From contig NZ_CP015381.1 of NCBI RefSeq assembly GCF_001854245.1, positions 2,949,001-3,013,000 of the forward strand: a DNA stretch of 64,000 nt, read 5' to 3'. The notes beneath the pieces were generated by a model. That model had not been told where the DNA came from. It did not search any database and worked only from the letters and a program-made list of their open reading frames with translations. The position numbers were made by a program, and so were the translations under genes. Below are positions 25,095 through 33,923 of this stretch, piece by piece (the first letter of the stretch is position 1; the number at the start of each line of letters is the position of its first letter). The stretch comes from Desulfococcus multivorans (GTDB taxonomy: Bacteria > Desulfobacterota > Desulfobacteria > Desulfobacterales > Desulfococcaceae).

Positions 25095-27229
25095 CAGTAT
25101 GCTCCGAATACGGCATCGGTGTCCAATTTATCAAGCTTGGCATATTCACGGCGCGCCGCTGCAATGAAATGCTTCATCTCGACGACACCGCCGTCTGCAG
25201 CGGCAAGGAAGGCGGCGTTGAGGGCGATCGTATGAATATTGCCGCCGGCGATTTCCATCTGCGCCAGCTGGTTGTAATCCAAACCGCCCACAGGCACATG
25301 CTGCGGAAGCACCCGCTGCCAGATCCGCCGTCGGCTGTCCGTATTGGGAAAGGGGAAATCCACTACGAAGCGCAGCCGCCTCAGAAATGCGCGGTCGACG
25401 GCTTGCCGTCGATTGGTTGCCAGGATCGCCAACCCACTGTAATTTTCCATGAGCTGCAGCAGATAATTGACTTCAATGTTGGCATAGCGGTCATGGCTGT
25501 CTTTGACATCGGTGCGCTTGCCAAAAAGCGCGTCCGCTTCGTCAAAGAACAGGATTGTGCCGCCCTGTTCGGCAGCCGTGAAAATACGTCGCAGATTTTT
25601 CTCGGTTTCACCCACATATTTGTTGACCACGCCTGCCAGATCGATGCGATAGAGCGGCAAATCGAGTTCAGCGGCGAGTATCTCGGCCGCCATGGTCTTG
25701 CCGGTGCCCGACGCTCCCGTAAAGAGGACGCTGATGCCGCGGCCCCGGTTGAGCTTTGCACCATAGCCCCAGGTTACATAAACACGGTGCCGGCAATGAA
25801 CCTGTTGGGCGATTTCATGTAATTGCGCCAGTGCATCGGCATCCAGCACGAGGTCGTCCCACCCATAGGCGGGATCGATCCGCTGGGCCAGATCATCCAA
25901 TTGCCATTCCGATTGTTGACGGCACGCGGCCCACACATCCGCCATTGGGAGGGGTTGCGATGATTTTTCGATGTCGGTGTGCATCGCAGCGTTGTTGCGG
26001 GCGGTTGCAGCTGCCTGGCGAACACCGGTCGGGCCGAAACGAAACTGCTGCACAATACGCGGAACATCGAGCAACGGTGCCGCATCGTCCAACGCCGTCC
26101 GCCACAGGGACAGACGGTCCTGATTGTTTAAACGCGATAAATGCACATTCATCAGACGCGATCCATCCGCGATCCGTTCGCGATTCCCCAGAAACACCAG
26201 AACGCCGGTTTGGGTCATGAGCAGGTTGAGCAGGCGTTTCAGCCGGCCGGACACATCGTTTGCGCGCGTCATGTCGATAAAGAATGCCCCCTGAACCAAC
26301 AAGGCCTCGCGTTCCATCAGGGCGATCAAAACCATTGGATCCGGCTCGGCAAGAGATGTGGGATCCAGTTCGAATAATTTGATGCGGAGGTTATTCGCAA
26401 CGTGTGACGCCACCTCGCGTTGCCCCCCATCCTCGGCGCCGATGATGTTGACGACCGGGAACGTTCCCTGAGATCTGCCGAGCCTGACGGCCCGTACAAC
26501 ATGTCGGCCGGCTGTCTCGATCGTCGGCGAAAGCAGTGGCGGCGGCATCGGCAACATATATTGTTGCAGGTTCGTATCGAGATAGTTGACCCCCCGCAAA
26601 TAGTTCAGAATCCGTTCGGGAAGCAACAGCGGACGCAGTGCGACAGGCCCGGGCTTCTCCCCTGTTTGAATGAGTTGATAGCGCCGCAGCGGTGCGTTGG
26701 CATTGAAAACGGCGCTCAGCTGCGGAACTGAATCCCGAGGTGAACCCAACAGCGCATAAGCCAGGTGCATCGTGGGATAATCCCGTTTGATGTTATCCTG
26801 CACATAGCCGAACAATGCCTGAAAATCGGCATCGAATTCAGGCGCGGCGCACAATAGCAGCACATCGCGCTCGATCGCGCCAAGCCCGAACACATGACCG
26901 AGAACATCTATCGGCAATGCCTGCTTCGGCCCCAACTGCCCGCGGAGCGCATCTACATCACGCTGAAGGGCCTGGGCACGGGTTGTCAGATCATGTGCGG
27001 AAGGATTTTCCAGGTAAAAGCGCTGTTCCGCATCTCGATCTGCATCCCCCATGAGCCAGTCTGCATGACGGTCACTGACGATGCCGTTCAGATCCTCCTG
27101 AGCCGGACTGTGGTTCCACTGATAGCGCAACCACAGCACGCGCCGTTTCAGCAAAGCACGCAATCGCGACAATTCAAGCTGAAAAAAGCGATTGAGCTGT
27201 GTCGGTTCGAGGGGGGGTGTCATTGTCAT
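25094..27229 (-). CDS. AAA+ ATPase of the eCIS (Afp15-like)
   Basis: Cytoplasmic ATPase of 711 residues found in nearly all eCIS loci and thought to help assembly or recycling. The N-terminal ~450 residues are the family-specific region (starting MTMTPPLEPTQLNRFFQLEL). The AAA+ module has Walker A GASGTGKT near residue 505, the pore-loop-like YVGETEKNLRRIF, Walker B TILFFDEADALFGKRT near 560, sensor-1 LAILATNR and the arginine finger FLRRLRF. Start ATG overlaps the DUF4255 stop (ATGA). Confidence 0.93.
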   Translation of the reverse strand: MTMTPPLEPTQLNRFFQLELSRLRALLKRRVLWLRYQWNHSPAQEDLNGIVSDRHADWLMGDADRDAEQRFYLENPSAHDLTTRAQALQRDVDALRGQLGPKQALPIDVLGHVFGLGAIERDVLLLCAAPEFDADFQALFGYVQDNIKRDYPTMHLAYALLGSPRDSVPQLSAVFNANAPLRRYQLIQTGEKPGPVALRPLLLPERILNYLRGVNYLDTNLQQYMLPMPPPLLSPTIETAGRHVVRAVRLGRSQGTFPVVNIIGAEDGGQREVASHVANNLRIKLFELDPTSLAEPDPMVLIALMEREALLVQGAFFIDMTRANDVSGRLKRLLNLLMTQTGVLVFLGNRERIADGSRLMNVHLSRLNNQDRLSLWRTALDDAAPLLDVPRIVQQFRFGPTGVRQAAATARNNAAMHTDIEKSSQPLPMADVWAACRQQSEWQLDDLAQRIDPAYGWDDLVLDADALAQLHEIAQQVHCRHRVYVTWGYGAKLNRGRGISVLFTGASGTGKTMAAEILAAELDLPLYRIDLAGVVNKYVGETEKNLRRIFTAAEQGGTILFFDEADALFGKRTDVKDSHDRYANIEVNYLLQLMENYSGLAILATNRRQAVDRAFLRRLRFVVDFPFPNTDSRRRIWQRVLPQHVPVGGLDYNQLAQMEIAGGNIHTIALNAAFLAAADGGVVEMKHFIAAARREYAKLDKLDTDAVFGAY

Positions 27230-29112
27230 AGCGGCAACTCCACACTACCGACCCCGCCGATGCTCTCGGCGCCGTTGACGCGCACCCGCACCGCATATTT
27301 GCGCCGCAGATGCAATTCGCCCACAGTCGTGTCGTCGGCGGGGCCGGCATCGAAGACAATCGGACTGTCGCCGCCCGTCAGTATCAGCAGCTGCGCCTTC
27401 ACGGGAATCACCCGTGTCCCCGTGAAGGCCGGGGTCGGACCGGCCTGCAAAGCGGCTTGGAGGGCCCCTGCCGCATCCTTGACGCTTCCACCCAACGGGC
27501 CGATACCCGCATCGAAGGTCCGGCTATCCATTTCCACGCGAATCTCCGGTGTGCTGCTGGTCAGCGTCGGCATCGGTGCGAGCCTGCCGCTCAGATAGCC
27601 GACGCGGTTGGCGCCTATCGTCAACCCGAGAACAGCTGCGGCGTTGTTGGTGCCGCTGCTCTGAACGGCCACGGTCCCTGCCCCACCCCCGGGAACGATC
27701 ACCAGACGATTATCGAGCAACGTGACGCGCGCACCTTTGTAAATCATCGCTTCAGCGGCGACACCTCTCAGACGATTCTCCAACTCGATTGCGGCTTCTT
27801 CGCGTGTTGTCGGCTGAGAACTGAAGGTCAGCACGTGTGGACCGTTGTTGTTGATGGAAATCATGAATTCCGGCGTCGAATCGATATCGTTCAGTTGGGT
27901 GATCGGGGCGCCGACGAATGCGGCCGTACTGCGCAGCGGCAGTACGTCGGGCAGCGTGATGCCGATCCCGGTCGGCGATGCCTCGTCGTAGGCATCGCCG
28001 TTGAACAGCGCATACCCGACAAGTGTCTGCATATTGCCGTCGATTTGATAGAGGCGCTGCCCGACGATCCTCAATGTGCGCGGGGGCGTCGTGTTGATGG
28101 CGCTGATGAGCGGCACGAGCATGAAATTGGCGCGATTCGAGCGCAGTCTGAAATTCTCGACATGCGCGATCCGGCTCAAGACCTCTACAGGCTGCGCGCC
28201 GGGCTGCAGTCTTTTTTCAACAGGAATGGTTGTGCCTTGGATTGCCGTATCCGGGACGGTTACCTCGATGCGGGTACCGGATTCCGGACTCACGGGAATG
28301 CGCAGGCCGTTGATTTCGACTTCGGTTGCCCGCCCGAAATTCCGCCCGACAATCACCAGGGTGTCCCCGACCCGAGCATAGGGTGTCGTATGTTCGGTGG
28401 GATCACCCAGGCGAATCACGTTCAGCGACTCGATCGCCGGTCGGTCAAGCGGAACGGCGACAATGCCAAGCCCCGCTTCCGGCCCTTCCCCCACCAACTG
28501 CGGATAGTGGCGGCTTCCCTGGCTTTCTATCCGGACCACCGAGACCGAATATGCCACGGACAGGCGATAGGGAAGCGTCAAGGCCGTCCAGATTTTTGTG
28601 AGGTCTTCAAGGGTGATGGGATCCAGGCATAGTTTGACCTGCTCGTCCGCTCTTTGCAGGCTCTCGTGCAGAATCCGCCGGCCATAGGGTTCGCGCACGG
28701 TCTGTATCTGTGAGGTAATGACGGGATAATCGTGGAGGACCCGCATGGCACTGCCCAGCAGCAACTGCGCGGTGGTCTCATCGGTTGCCGTTTCGCCGAT
28801 GAGTTGCGAGCCGTAAGCAGTCAGCAGAAAATGCAATTCGAGGCTCAATGGAGGCTTGCCGTATGCCAGGCTGAGTCCGCGTCCGGGCAAATCCTGATTT
28901 TTCAGATATGGGCTCTCCTTGACCTGAAACAGGAAGAGATTGATGCGTGCCGCCTCCGGCTGAAAATCTTCGGGCGTCTGGGGCGTCGGCACAAGGGGCG
29001 TACCAATTGAAATCGGCGGTACCGCGGCCATGCCCGCGGGCAGTTCCATCCGGTCACGCAAGAGCGCACGCAGCGTAGCGCTGACACCGGCAATCGCACG
29101 AAAATCACTCAT
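27226..29112 (-). CDS. DUF4255 tube-terminator (Afp16-like) protein with IPT/TIG and repeat modules
   Basis: Residues 1-190 are a DUF4255 domain (FQPEAARINLFLFQVKESPYL; LSLELHFLLTAYGSQLIGE), the Afp16/Pvc16 cap that ends tube and sheath growth. Usual members are about 200-300 residues; this one has 628. The extension contains an IPT/TIG-like Ig fold at about residues 244-304 (RVGDTLVIVGRNFGRATEVEI), then two copies of a roughly 90-residue module (about 415-504 and 522-618) related to those in the protein at 8765. The extension would project from the distal end of the particle, which is inference. GGGAGG precedes the ATG. Confidence 0.88.
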   Translation of the reverse strand: MSDFRAIAGVSATLRALLRDRMELPAGMAAVPPISIGTPLVPTPQTPEDFQPEAARINLFLFQVKESPYLKNQDLPGRGLSLAYGKPPLSLELHFLLTAYGSQLIGETATDETTAQLLLGSAMRVLHDYPVITSQIQTVREPYGRRILHESLQRADEQVKLCLDPITLEDLTKIWTALTLPYRLSVAYSVSVVRIESQGSRHYPQLVGEGPEAGLGIVAVPLDRPAIESLNVIRLGDPTEHTTPYARVGDTLVIVGRNFGRATEVEINGLRIPVSPESGTRIEVTVPDTAIQGTTIPVEKRLQPGAQPVEVLSRIAHVENFRLRSNRANFMLVPLISAINTTPPRTLRIVGQRLYQIDGNMQTLVGYALFNGDAYDEASPTGIGITLPDVLPLRSTAAFVGAPITQLNDIDSTPEFMISINNNGPHVLTFSSQPTTREEAAIELENRLRGVAAEAMIYKGARVTLLDNRLVIVPGGGAGTVAVQSSGTNNAAAVLGLTIGANRVGYLSGRLAPMPTLTSSTPEIRVEMDSRTFDAGIGPLGGSVKDAAGALQAALQAGPTPAFTGTRVIPVKAQLLILTGGDSPIVFDAGPADDTTVGELHLRRKYAVRVRVNGAESIGGVGSVELPL

Positions 29113-29115
29113 GGG

Positions 29116-30393
29116 TTATTCCTCCCACCCCCAATAGGATCGCCGTTGTCGAAAGGCGTCAAACCCCTGTGGCCGTTTTCGCCGATACGGCAATTGACTC
29201 CCGGCGGGTTCGGCAGGGCTGACGCGGAGATCCACGGTGCCGATACTGACCTGAACCGGCTGTGGCGTGTTGCGCTGTACATGTTGTGACTGCAGGGAAG
29301 GGCGCTGTTCGGGTGCCGGTATGACGCGCCCGATTCCGGCGGACGCAGGCGATGCCGGTGACGCGGGCGGCCGTGGGGGCGACGGGGCATCAGGGACGGT
29401 TGAGCGTGCGATGATGGTCGTCAGCGGCAACGCTTCCAATCCTATCCGCCTGCCTCCCTCGGGTTTGCCGGTGTTGGATGACTGCGGAACATCAGGCGCG
29501 ACAGGTACGGACGTTTTTCGGATGACGCTCTCGGCAACCGATTCGGGCGGCGCTGCCTGTGACGCCGTCGTCGGCGGCCCGGGAACCGCGTTCTCCGGTA
29601 TTGACGCCTGCCGTTTCAGGCGCGGTTCAGGCGTGACGATACCGTCGAAGGGCCTCGTGGTCAAAAGCGGGTTCGGTCTGTTGGGAATGAAGGGCAACGG
29701 CATTGCCGGTCGAGCCGGAGACGGCCTATCCCTGCTTTCCGCAACGCTGTGTTTTGTCGCGGCGGATGGTTCCGGCACGGATTGAATCTGGAATTTATCG
29801 TCTTTCTGCCGTACAGGCTGCCGTACAGGATCATGTATCGCCGGCAACGGTTGCGGCGGGATTAAAACAGCGCGCGGAGAATCCGGCTGGGAATGCGGCG
29901 ATGGGGTTTTATCCACGGGGTGTTGCACCGGGTCCGGACGCACAGGCTTTTGCCCGGAATACCGGGAATCGTCTCGCAGGTCGGGTGTCGGCTTTGCCGC
30001 CGGCATTGCAGGCTGTTCAATTTTCGCCATGGGTGTCGGCACCAACGATGGTTCAGCCGGCGGGGATATCGCCTGTTCGGCTTCCACGGGATGGACCGGC
30101 ATCGGCCGCGGCACAAGGCTTGACGGCGGTGACGGCGGCACGGATTGCGGCGTTGGGTCGGGTCGAGGCAGGTCTGCGGTGGATTGCCCGGGCATCACAT
30201 GGGAATACGGTGATGAACGCGCTTGCGCCGTTGGCATCCGTTTCTGGGACATGGGCGGCGCAGGCGGTGCACCCGCGACGGACAGGGCCGGTGACGGCGG
30301 CATAAACAGCGGGCGCAAATAGGGCCGCGCAAGCGGCACTGTCGTTTTGCCTGCGCTTCGATTGGCGAGGTTCAATAAAAATTGACCGCTCAT
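29116..30393 (-). CDS. Proline-rich, probably disordered eCIS protein
   Basis: Unrecognised 425-residue protein. After a short start (MSGQFLLNLANRSAGKTTV) it is extremely rich in Pro, Ala, Ser and Arg with short runs such as PAPPMSQKRMP and PPSPPSSLVPRPMP. There are no cysteines, membrane segments or catalytic motifs, and the C-terminus ends GFDAFRQRRSYWGWEE. Only the last 50 residues look foldable (VQVSIGTVDLRVSP). It is coupled to the zinc-ribbon gene by an ATGA overlap, with GGGAGG before the start. Similar Pro-rich ORFs occur in phage-tail-like loci, and a length-setting or scaffolding role is possible but unproven. The opposite strand is also open but has no ribosome site or operon link. 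Confidence 0.75.
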   Translation of the reverse strand: MSGQFLLNLANRSAGKTTVPLARPYLRPLFMPPSPALSVAGAPPAPPMSQKRMPTAQARSSPYSHVMPGQSTADLPRPDPTPQSVPPSPPSSLVPRPMPVHPVEAEQAISPPAEPSLVPTPMAKIEQPAMPAAKPTPDLRDDSRYSGQKPVRPDPVQHPVDKTPSPHSQPDSPRAVLIPPQPLPAIHDPVRQPVRQKDDKFQIQSVPEPSAATKHSVAESRDRPSPARPAMPLPFIPNRPNPLLTTRPFDGIVTPEPRLKRQASIPENAVPGPPTTASQAAPPESVAESVIRKTSVPVAPDVPQSSNTGKPEGGRRIGLEALPLTTIIARSTVPDAPSPPRPPASPASPASAGIGRVIPAPEQRPSLQSQHVQRNTPQPVQVSIGTVDLRVSPAEPAGSQLPYRRKRPQGFDAFRQRRSYWGWEE

Positions 30394-31256
30394 GGTGTTG
30401 CCTCCCGCAGGGTTTCATCCAACAGATCAAGATATATCCGGCGATGGGAACGGGTCATGCTCAGGATTTCAGACTCGCTCCAATGATAATGCCATGCCAT
30501 CAGGTGCACCTCGCGATAGAGGTACGGCAGACGATGATTGATCTCTTCCGCGAAGAAAGTCCCGACATCCAGCAAAACATCAAATTGATGGCCGCATTCC
30601 GGGCAGGCACTGTTGAGGATGAGCTCGGCCTGGGGGTCGCGCTCGGCAATGAGTTTTGCCAGATCACCGACCGCATCCTCAGGCAAGATCTCGAGCTGCA
30701 CGTCCCCATCGGTCAGGCTGTGAAGACATGCCTTCATCAACATCCCGGCCGCCGCTGAAGGATCCTGCGCCGCAAGCTCGGCAATCGCTTCCTGGTCTGC
30801 GCCGGTGGGCAGGCGGAATGTTGCCTGTACCTTGCTTCCCGGCAAGCCTGCCCGATACCAGTAAGCCGGATTTTTCGTCTGCGGCAACAACAGTTGACTG
30901 ATCTGTAAATCAATACTCAGTTTTTCGCCGCATGCCGAGCAGTCTGACATGCAGGAGAGCGTCTCCCCGAACGAAAGGCGGCGCAAATGCAGGAGCAGGG
31001 CTTCGCGATCTCCGACAGTCAGTGATTGCACATCCTCCAGGCTGACGGGATGCAACGTTCCGATGTGCGTGACACAGCGTGCCAGCACTTCACTTGTCCA
31101 GCGGGCGGGGGATACGCACCCTTTCAAGGCCAGCAGGTGCGCTTCGTCATACCCGGTGGGTGGTCGCAATCCAGCGGTTTGAAGGCACTGCTCATCCAGC
31201 CACAGACCATTGGGCAGGCGTACGTCCAAGGCGGCGATGTCTGGATAGCCTCTCAT
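30390..31256 (-). CDS. Zinc-ribbon baseplate protein (T4 baseplate hub-like)
   Basis: Protein of 288 residues resembling the T4 base-plate/hub family in eCIS loci. It carries two CxxC knuckles that would form a zinc ribbon: CSACGEKL near residue 110 and CPECGHQFDVLL near residue 220. The C-terminus is helix-rich (EVHLMAWHYHWSESEILSM, then RRIYLDLLDETLREA). The ATG at 31256 (MRGYPDIAALDVRLP) is preferred to a TTG 13 codons upstream, because the upstream residues are low-complexity. Confidence 0.78.
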   Translation of the reverse strand: MRGYPDIAALDVRLPNGLWLDEQCLQTAGLRPPTGYDEAHLLALKGCVSPARWTSEVLARCVTHIGTLHPVSLEDVQSLTVGDREALLLHLRRLSFGETLSCMSDCSACGEKLSIDLQISQLLLPQTKNPAYWYRAGLPGSKVQATFRLPTGADQEAIAELAAQDPSAAAGMLMKACLHSLTDGDVQLEILPEDAVGDLAKLIAERDPQAELILNSACPECGHQFDVLLDVGTFFAEEINHRLPYLYREVHLMAWHYHWSESEILSMTRSHRRIYLDLLDETLREATP

Positions 31257-31339
31257 ACCCTCAATACCCTGTCCCTGAGTTGTCCCGGAACACAATTGAA
31301 ACCATCGGGATTGAACGACTCTCTTCCCCCCTGCAGGGG

Positions 31340-31864
31340 TTATTTTTCAGACGGTTCACTGACGCCTTCATCTATGCTCCAACCTTCGTTTTCCAGTTTG
31401 ATGGTCTGGATGGCCACGGCGTTGGCGCTTGCATCAAGTTCCGGCAGCGCCTGGTATTCCGATACCCAGCAACGGAACACGTTGTAGGCGATCGCCAGTT
31501 GTCCCGCTTCGTTGTAAAGCTCGATGGTGATGTCTTTGCGAAAGTTTTTCAGGGACATCTCACCGCCGCCGCTGCCGCTGGACGGCGGAGATGCACCGTA
31601 ATTCCAGACCTGGTTGGCCCAATTCTGAAAATCGGGATCGTGGGTTACACCCCGTTCGAGGGTAATCGCCTCGTATTTGGTCTGTCCGGGTGATTTGCGC
31701 GTGGTGCTGACATCGCCGCCCTCGCGATGTTCAACGACTTCGGTTGTGCGCTTGAGTGCGCCCACCTTGCTGACGCCCGCAACCGTGCGACCATCCCACT
31801 TGACGAGAAACTTGAAATTCTTATAGGGATCAAAGCGATCCGAGTTGACTGAAAACTGTGCCAT
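31340..31864 (-). CDS. eCIS inner tube protein (gp19/Hcp-like)
   Basis: Inner tube subunit of 174 residues in the T4 gp19-like family. It begins MAQFSVNSDRFDPYKNFKFLVKW and has the tube signatures VAGVSKVGALKRTTEVVEHREGG (in two parts), ITLERGVTHDPDFQNWANQVW and FRCWVSEYQALPELDASA. GGAGGGGGTGG precedes the ATG; a start seven codons earlier is possible in the same frame but would place the first residues over the ribosome site. Only one tube gene is found in this operon, whereas many eCIS have two. Confidence 0.95.
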   Translation of the reverse strand: MAQFSVNSDRFDPYKNFKFLVKWDGRTVAGVSKVGALKRTTEVVEHREGGDVSTTRKSPGQTKYEAITLERGVTHDPDFQNWANQVWNYGASPPSSGSGGGEMSLKNFRKDITIELYNEAGQLAIAYNVFRCWVSEYQALPELDASANAVAIQTIKLENEGWSIDEGVSEPSEK

Positions 31865-31881
31865 GATGCCACCCCCTCCAA

Positions 31882-33459
31882 TCACGAATCTTCGCGTGCC
31901 AGTTGTTGAATCTTGATAATGACGAATTCAGCCGGTTTGAGCGGCGCAAAACCCACAATCACATTGACGATGCCCCGGTCAATGTCCGCCTGGGTGGTGG
32001 TCTCGCTGTCGCATTTCACCAGATATGCTTCGGCAGGGGTCGACCCCTGAAAGGCGCCCTGACGGAAGAGGGTTTGCATGAAACCGCCTGCCGCCTTGCG
32101 CAACTGCGCCCATAGCGGCGCATCATTGGGTTCGAATATGGCCCATTGGGTGCCGCGATAGAGGCTCTCTTCAATATATAGAGCCAGTCGTCTCACAGAG
32201 ATGTATTTCCACTCGCTGGCCAACTGGTCGGCACCGCGTGTGGTGCGTGCCCCCCATGCCACTCGACCGATGACGGGAAATGTGCGCAATGCATTGATTC
32301 CCAGTGGATTCAACTGCCCGTTTTCGGCATCGGTCATGCGATACGACAGCTCCCGCACACCCGCAAGGGTTGCTTCGGTTCCCGCAGGTGCCTTCCAGAC
32401 ACCGCGTTGTGCATCCGTGCGAGCCATAATGCCGGCCATCATGCCGCTGGGTGCAAACTCCTCGATGCGATTTTCGCGCAGGGGATCGGCCAGCCGCACG
32501 CGAGGCCAATACAACACCGCGTTTTTATGCTTGGGATAATCTCCTCCCCGAGCCGCACCGACCGCCAGGTCGGGACGCGTCCACGATGTCGGCGGATCCA
32601 TAATCAGCATGGCACGCCGCTTCTCGCAATAGTTGAGCGCCGGCGTATATATGGTATCGAAGTCGACATCCCCATTGGTGCGCGTCAGGGGCGGAATGAC
32701 CATCATGTTGAAAATATCCGCATCTTCCAGCGCATAAATGCCTCTGCGATCGGCTTCCAGGTTCGCTCCGGCAATTTCGTCGGCCGTGATGTCATTGCCG
32801 TCCGTGCCGATGCCTTCAGCCTGTTTGGCATTCTCATCGGCGGGCGTACCCGTCTCTGCGGGACGCGCCGGCGGCGGATCCGTCAACAGCCTGACGAGGA
32901 GAGATGTCTCAAGAATCTTGCCGATGTAACGTGGATTTTCTTCGTCAATCGATACGTTGAGAAAGGTTTCTTCCTGAACGGTCGTGGGCGGGACGGGCGG
33001 CGTTGCCGAACTGTCGCCTGTTGTGGGATCAAATTCCTGAATGATGAGGTTGAATTGATCCTGGGTGCCGTCACGGGTGTCATGATCGACGATTGCACGC
33101 AGGTTATTGCCCCATTCGCCGGGGCTGGCGGCTTCGAGCTCAAGCACAACCGTCCCCCCGTCGTCTTCAAGTTCAATCCTGCTGGAAACGCCGCCGTTGT
33201 CGACACGCACGATGACGGCCTGTGCGCCGCCGTTCATAAAAAATTGCTGCACGCTGTACCCCAGGGCACTCTTGACCCATAGATCGCCGAACAGACGCGT
33301 AAACTCACCAAAACTGCTGATGAGTACGGGGCTGTCGACCGGACCGCGTTGCGCCCGACCAATGAACGCCGTAATCGAGGTGGCGACGCCTGTTATCGTG
33401 CGCGAACCACTCGGCACTTCTTCTATGTAGACGCCGGGATAGGTTGGATTTGTTGCCAT
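31882..33459 (-). CDS. eCIS contractile sheath protein
   Basis: Sheath subunit of 525 residues. It opens with the family hallmark TYPGVYIEEVPSGSRTITGV and TSITAFIGRAQRGP. The conserved C-terminal block is present (VWKAPAGTEATLAGVRELSY, then INALRTFPVIGRVAWGARTT, and SEWKYISVRRLALYIEESLY) and ends with the interlocking strand IVNVIVGFAPLKPAEFVI. The middle (about residues 110-220) is a variable, Thr/Pro-rich surface insertion. GGGGGC precedes the ATG. The tube gene follows 17 bp later. A single sheath gene implies a homopolymeric sheath. Confidence 0.97.
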   Translation of the reverse strand: MATNPTYPGVYIEEVPSGSRTITGVATSITAFIGRAQRGPVDSPVLISSFGEFTRLFGDLWVKSALGYSVQQFFMNGGAQAVIVRVDNGGVSSRIELEDDGGTVVLELEAASPGEWGNNLRAIVDHDTRDGTQDQFNLIIQEFDPTTGDSSATPPVPPTTVQEETFLNVSIDEENPRYIGKILETSLLVRLLTDPPPARPAETGTPADENAKQAEGIGTDGNDITADEIAGANLEADRRGIYALEDADIFNMMVIPPLTRTNGDVDFDTIYTPALNYCEKRRAMLIMDPPTSWTRPDLAVGAARGGDYPKHKNAVLYWPRVRLADPLRENRIEEFAPSGMMAGIMARTDAQRGVWKAPAGTEATLAGVRELSYRMTDAENGQLNPLGINALRTFPVIGRVAWGARTTRGADQLASEWKYISVRRLALYIEESLYRGTQWAIFEPNDAPLWAQLRKAAGGFMQTLFRQGAFQGSTPAEAYLVKCDSETTTQADIDRGIVNVIVGFAPLKPAEFVIIKIQQLAREDS

Positions 33460-33503
33460 AATAAGCCCCCTGCATTCATCAAATTATGGTTATTGGGGTG
33501 TTG

Positions 33504-33917
33504 TCAGGGTGTTGCATCCACGCCGACAAGCGTATCTATCGTGATATCCGATGCGATGGGATTGGTGAAGGTCAGGCTCGCTACCGGATCGCCCAACAAC
33601 CTTACGGCACTCTCGCCAATCAGGACAAGCGGACCGGTTAAATCGACCGGATCCGCGGTGGTACCTTCCACGGTCACGGCATATTGCAACCGGTTTGCGG
33701 GCGTATCAGGATCAACGTACCGGCTGGCCCTGACAATGAGGATGGATGCGCCGGTCGTATCAAGGGTCAATTCGATCGACCCGGCCGTCCCGTTCGAACT
33801 CGCCGGCACCACAACCTGGGACTTGTTGTAAGCGTCGACGACTTGTTTGCCCGAGGCCGCCAGCGTCGGACCGCCGACAACTTGAACCGTAAAGCTCCAA
33901 TTTAATTGTTCAGACAT
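33504..33917 (-). CDS. Unknown beta-rich protein, first gene of the eCIS operon
   Basis: Unrecognised 137-residue protein starting MSEQLNWSFTVQVVGGPTL. It consists of alternating short beta strands (SIELTLDTTGASILIVRAS, LQYAVTVEGTT, ASLTFTNPIASDITIDTLV) with no cysteines, signal peptide or membrane helix. GGGGAG sits 6 bases before the ATG at 33917. It is the promoter-proximal gene, 44 bp before the sheath gene, which implies high expression at sheath-like levels. It could decorate the particle surface or act as a small fibre; nothing in the sequence settles this. Confidence 0.75.
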   Translation of the reverse strand: MSEQLNWSFTVQVVGGPTLAASGKQVVDAYNKSQVVVPASSNGTAGSIELTLDTTGASILIVRASRYVDPDTPANRLQYAVTVEGTTADPVDLTGPLVLIGESAVRLLGDPVASLTFTNPIASDITIDTLVGVDATP

Positions 33918-33923
33918 AGACAT

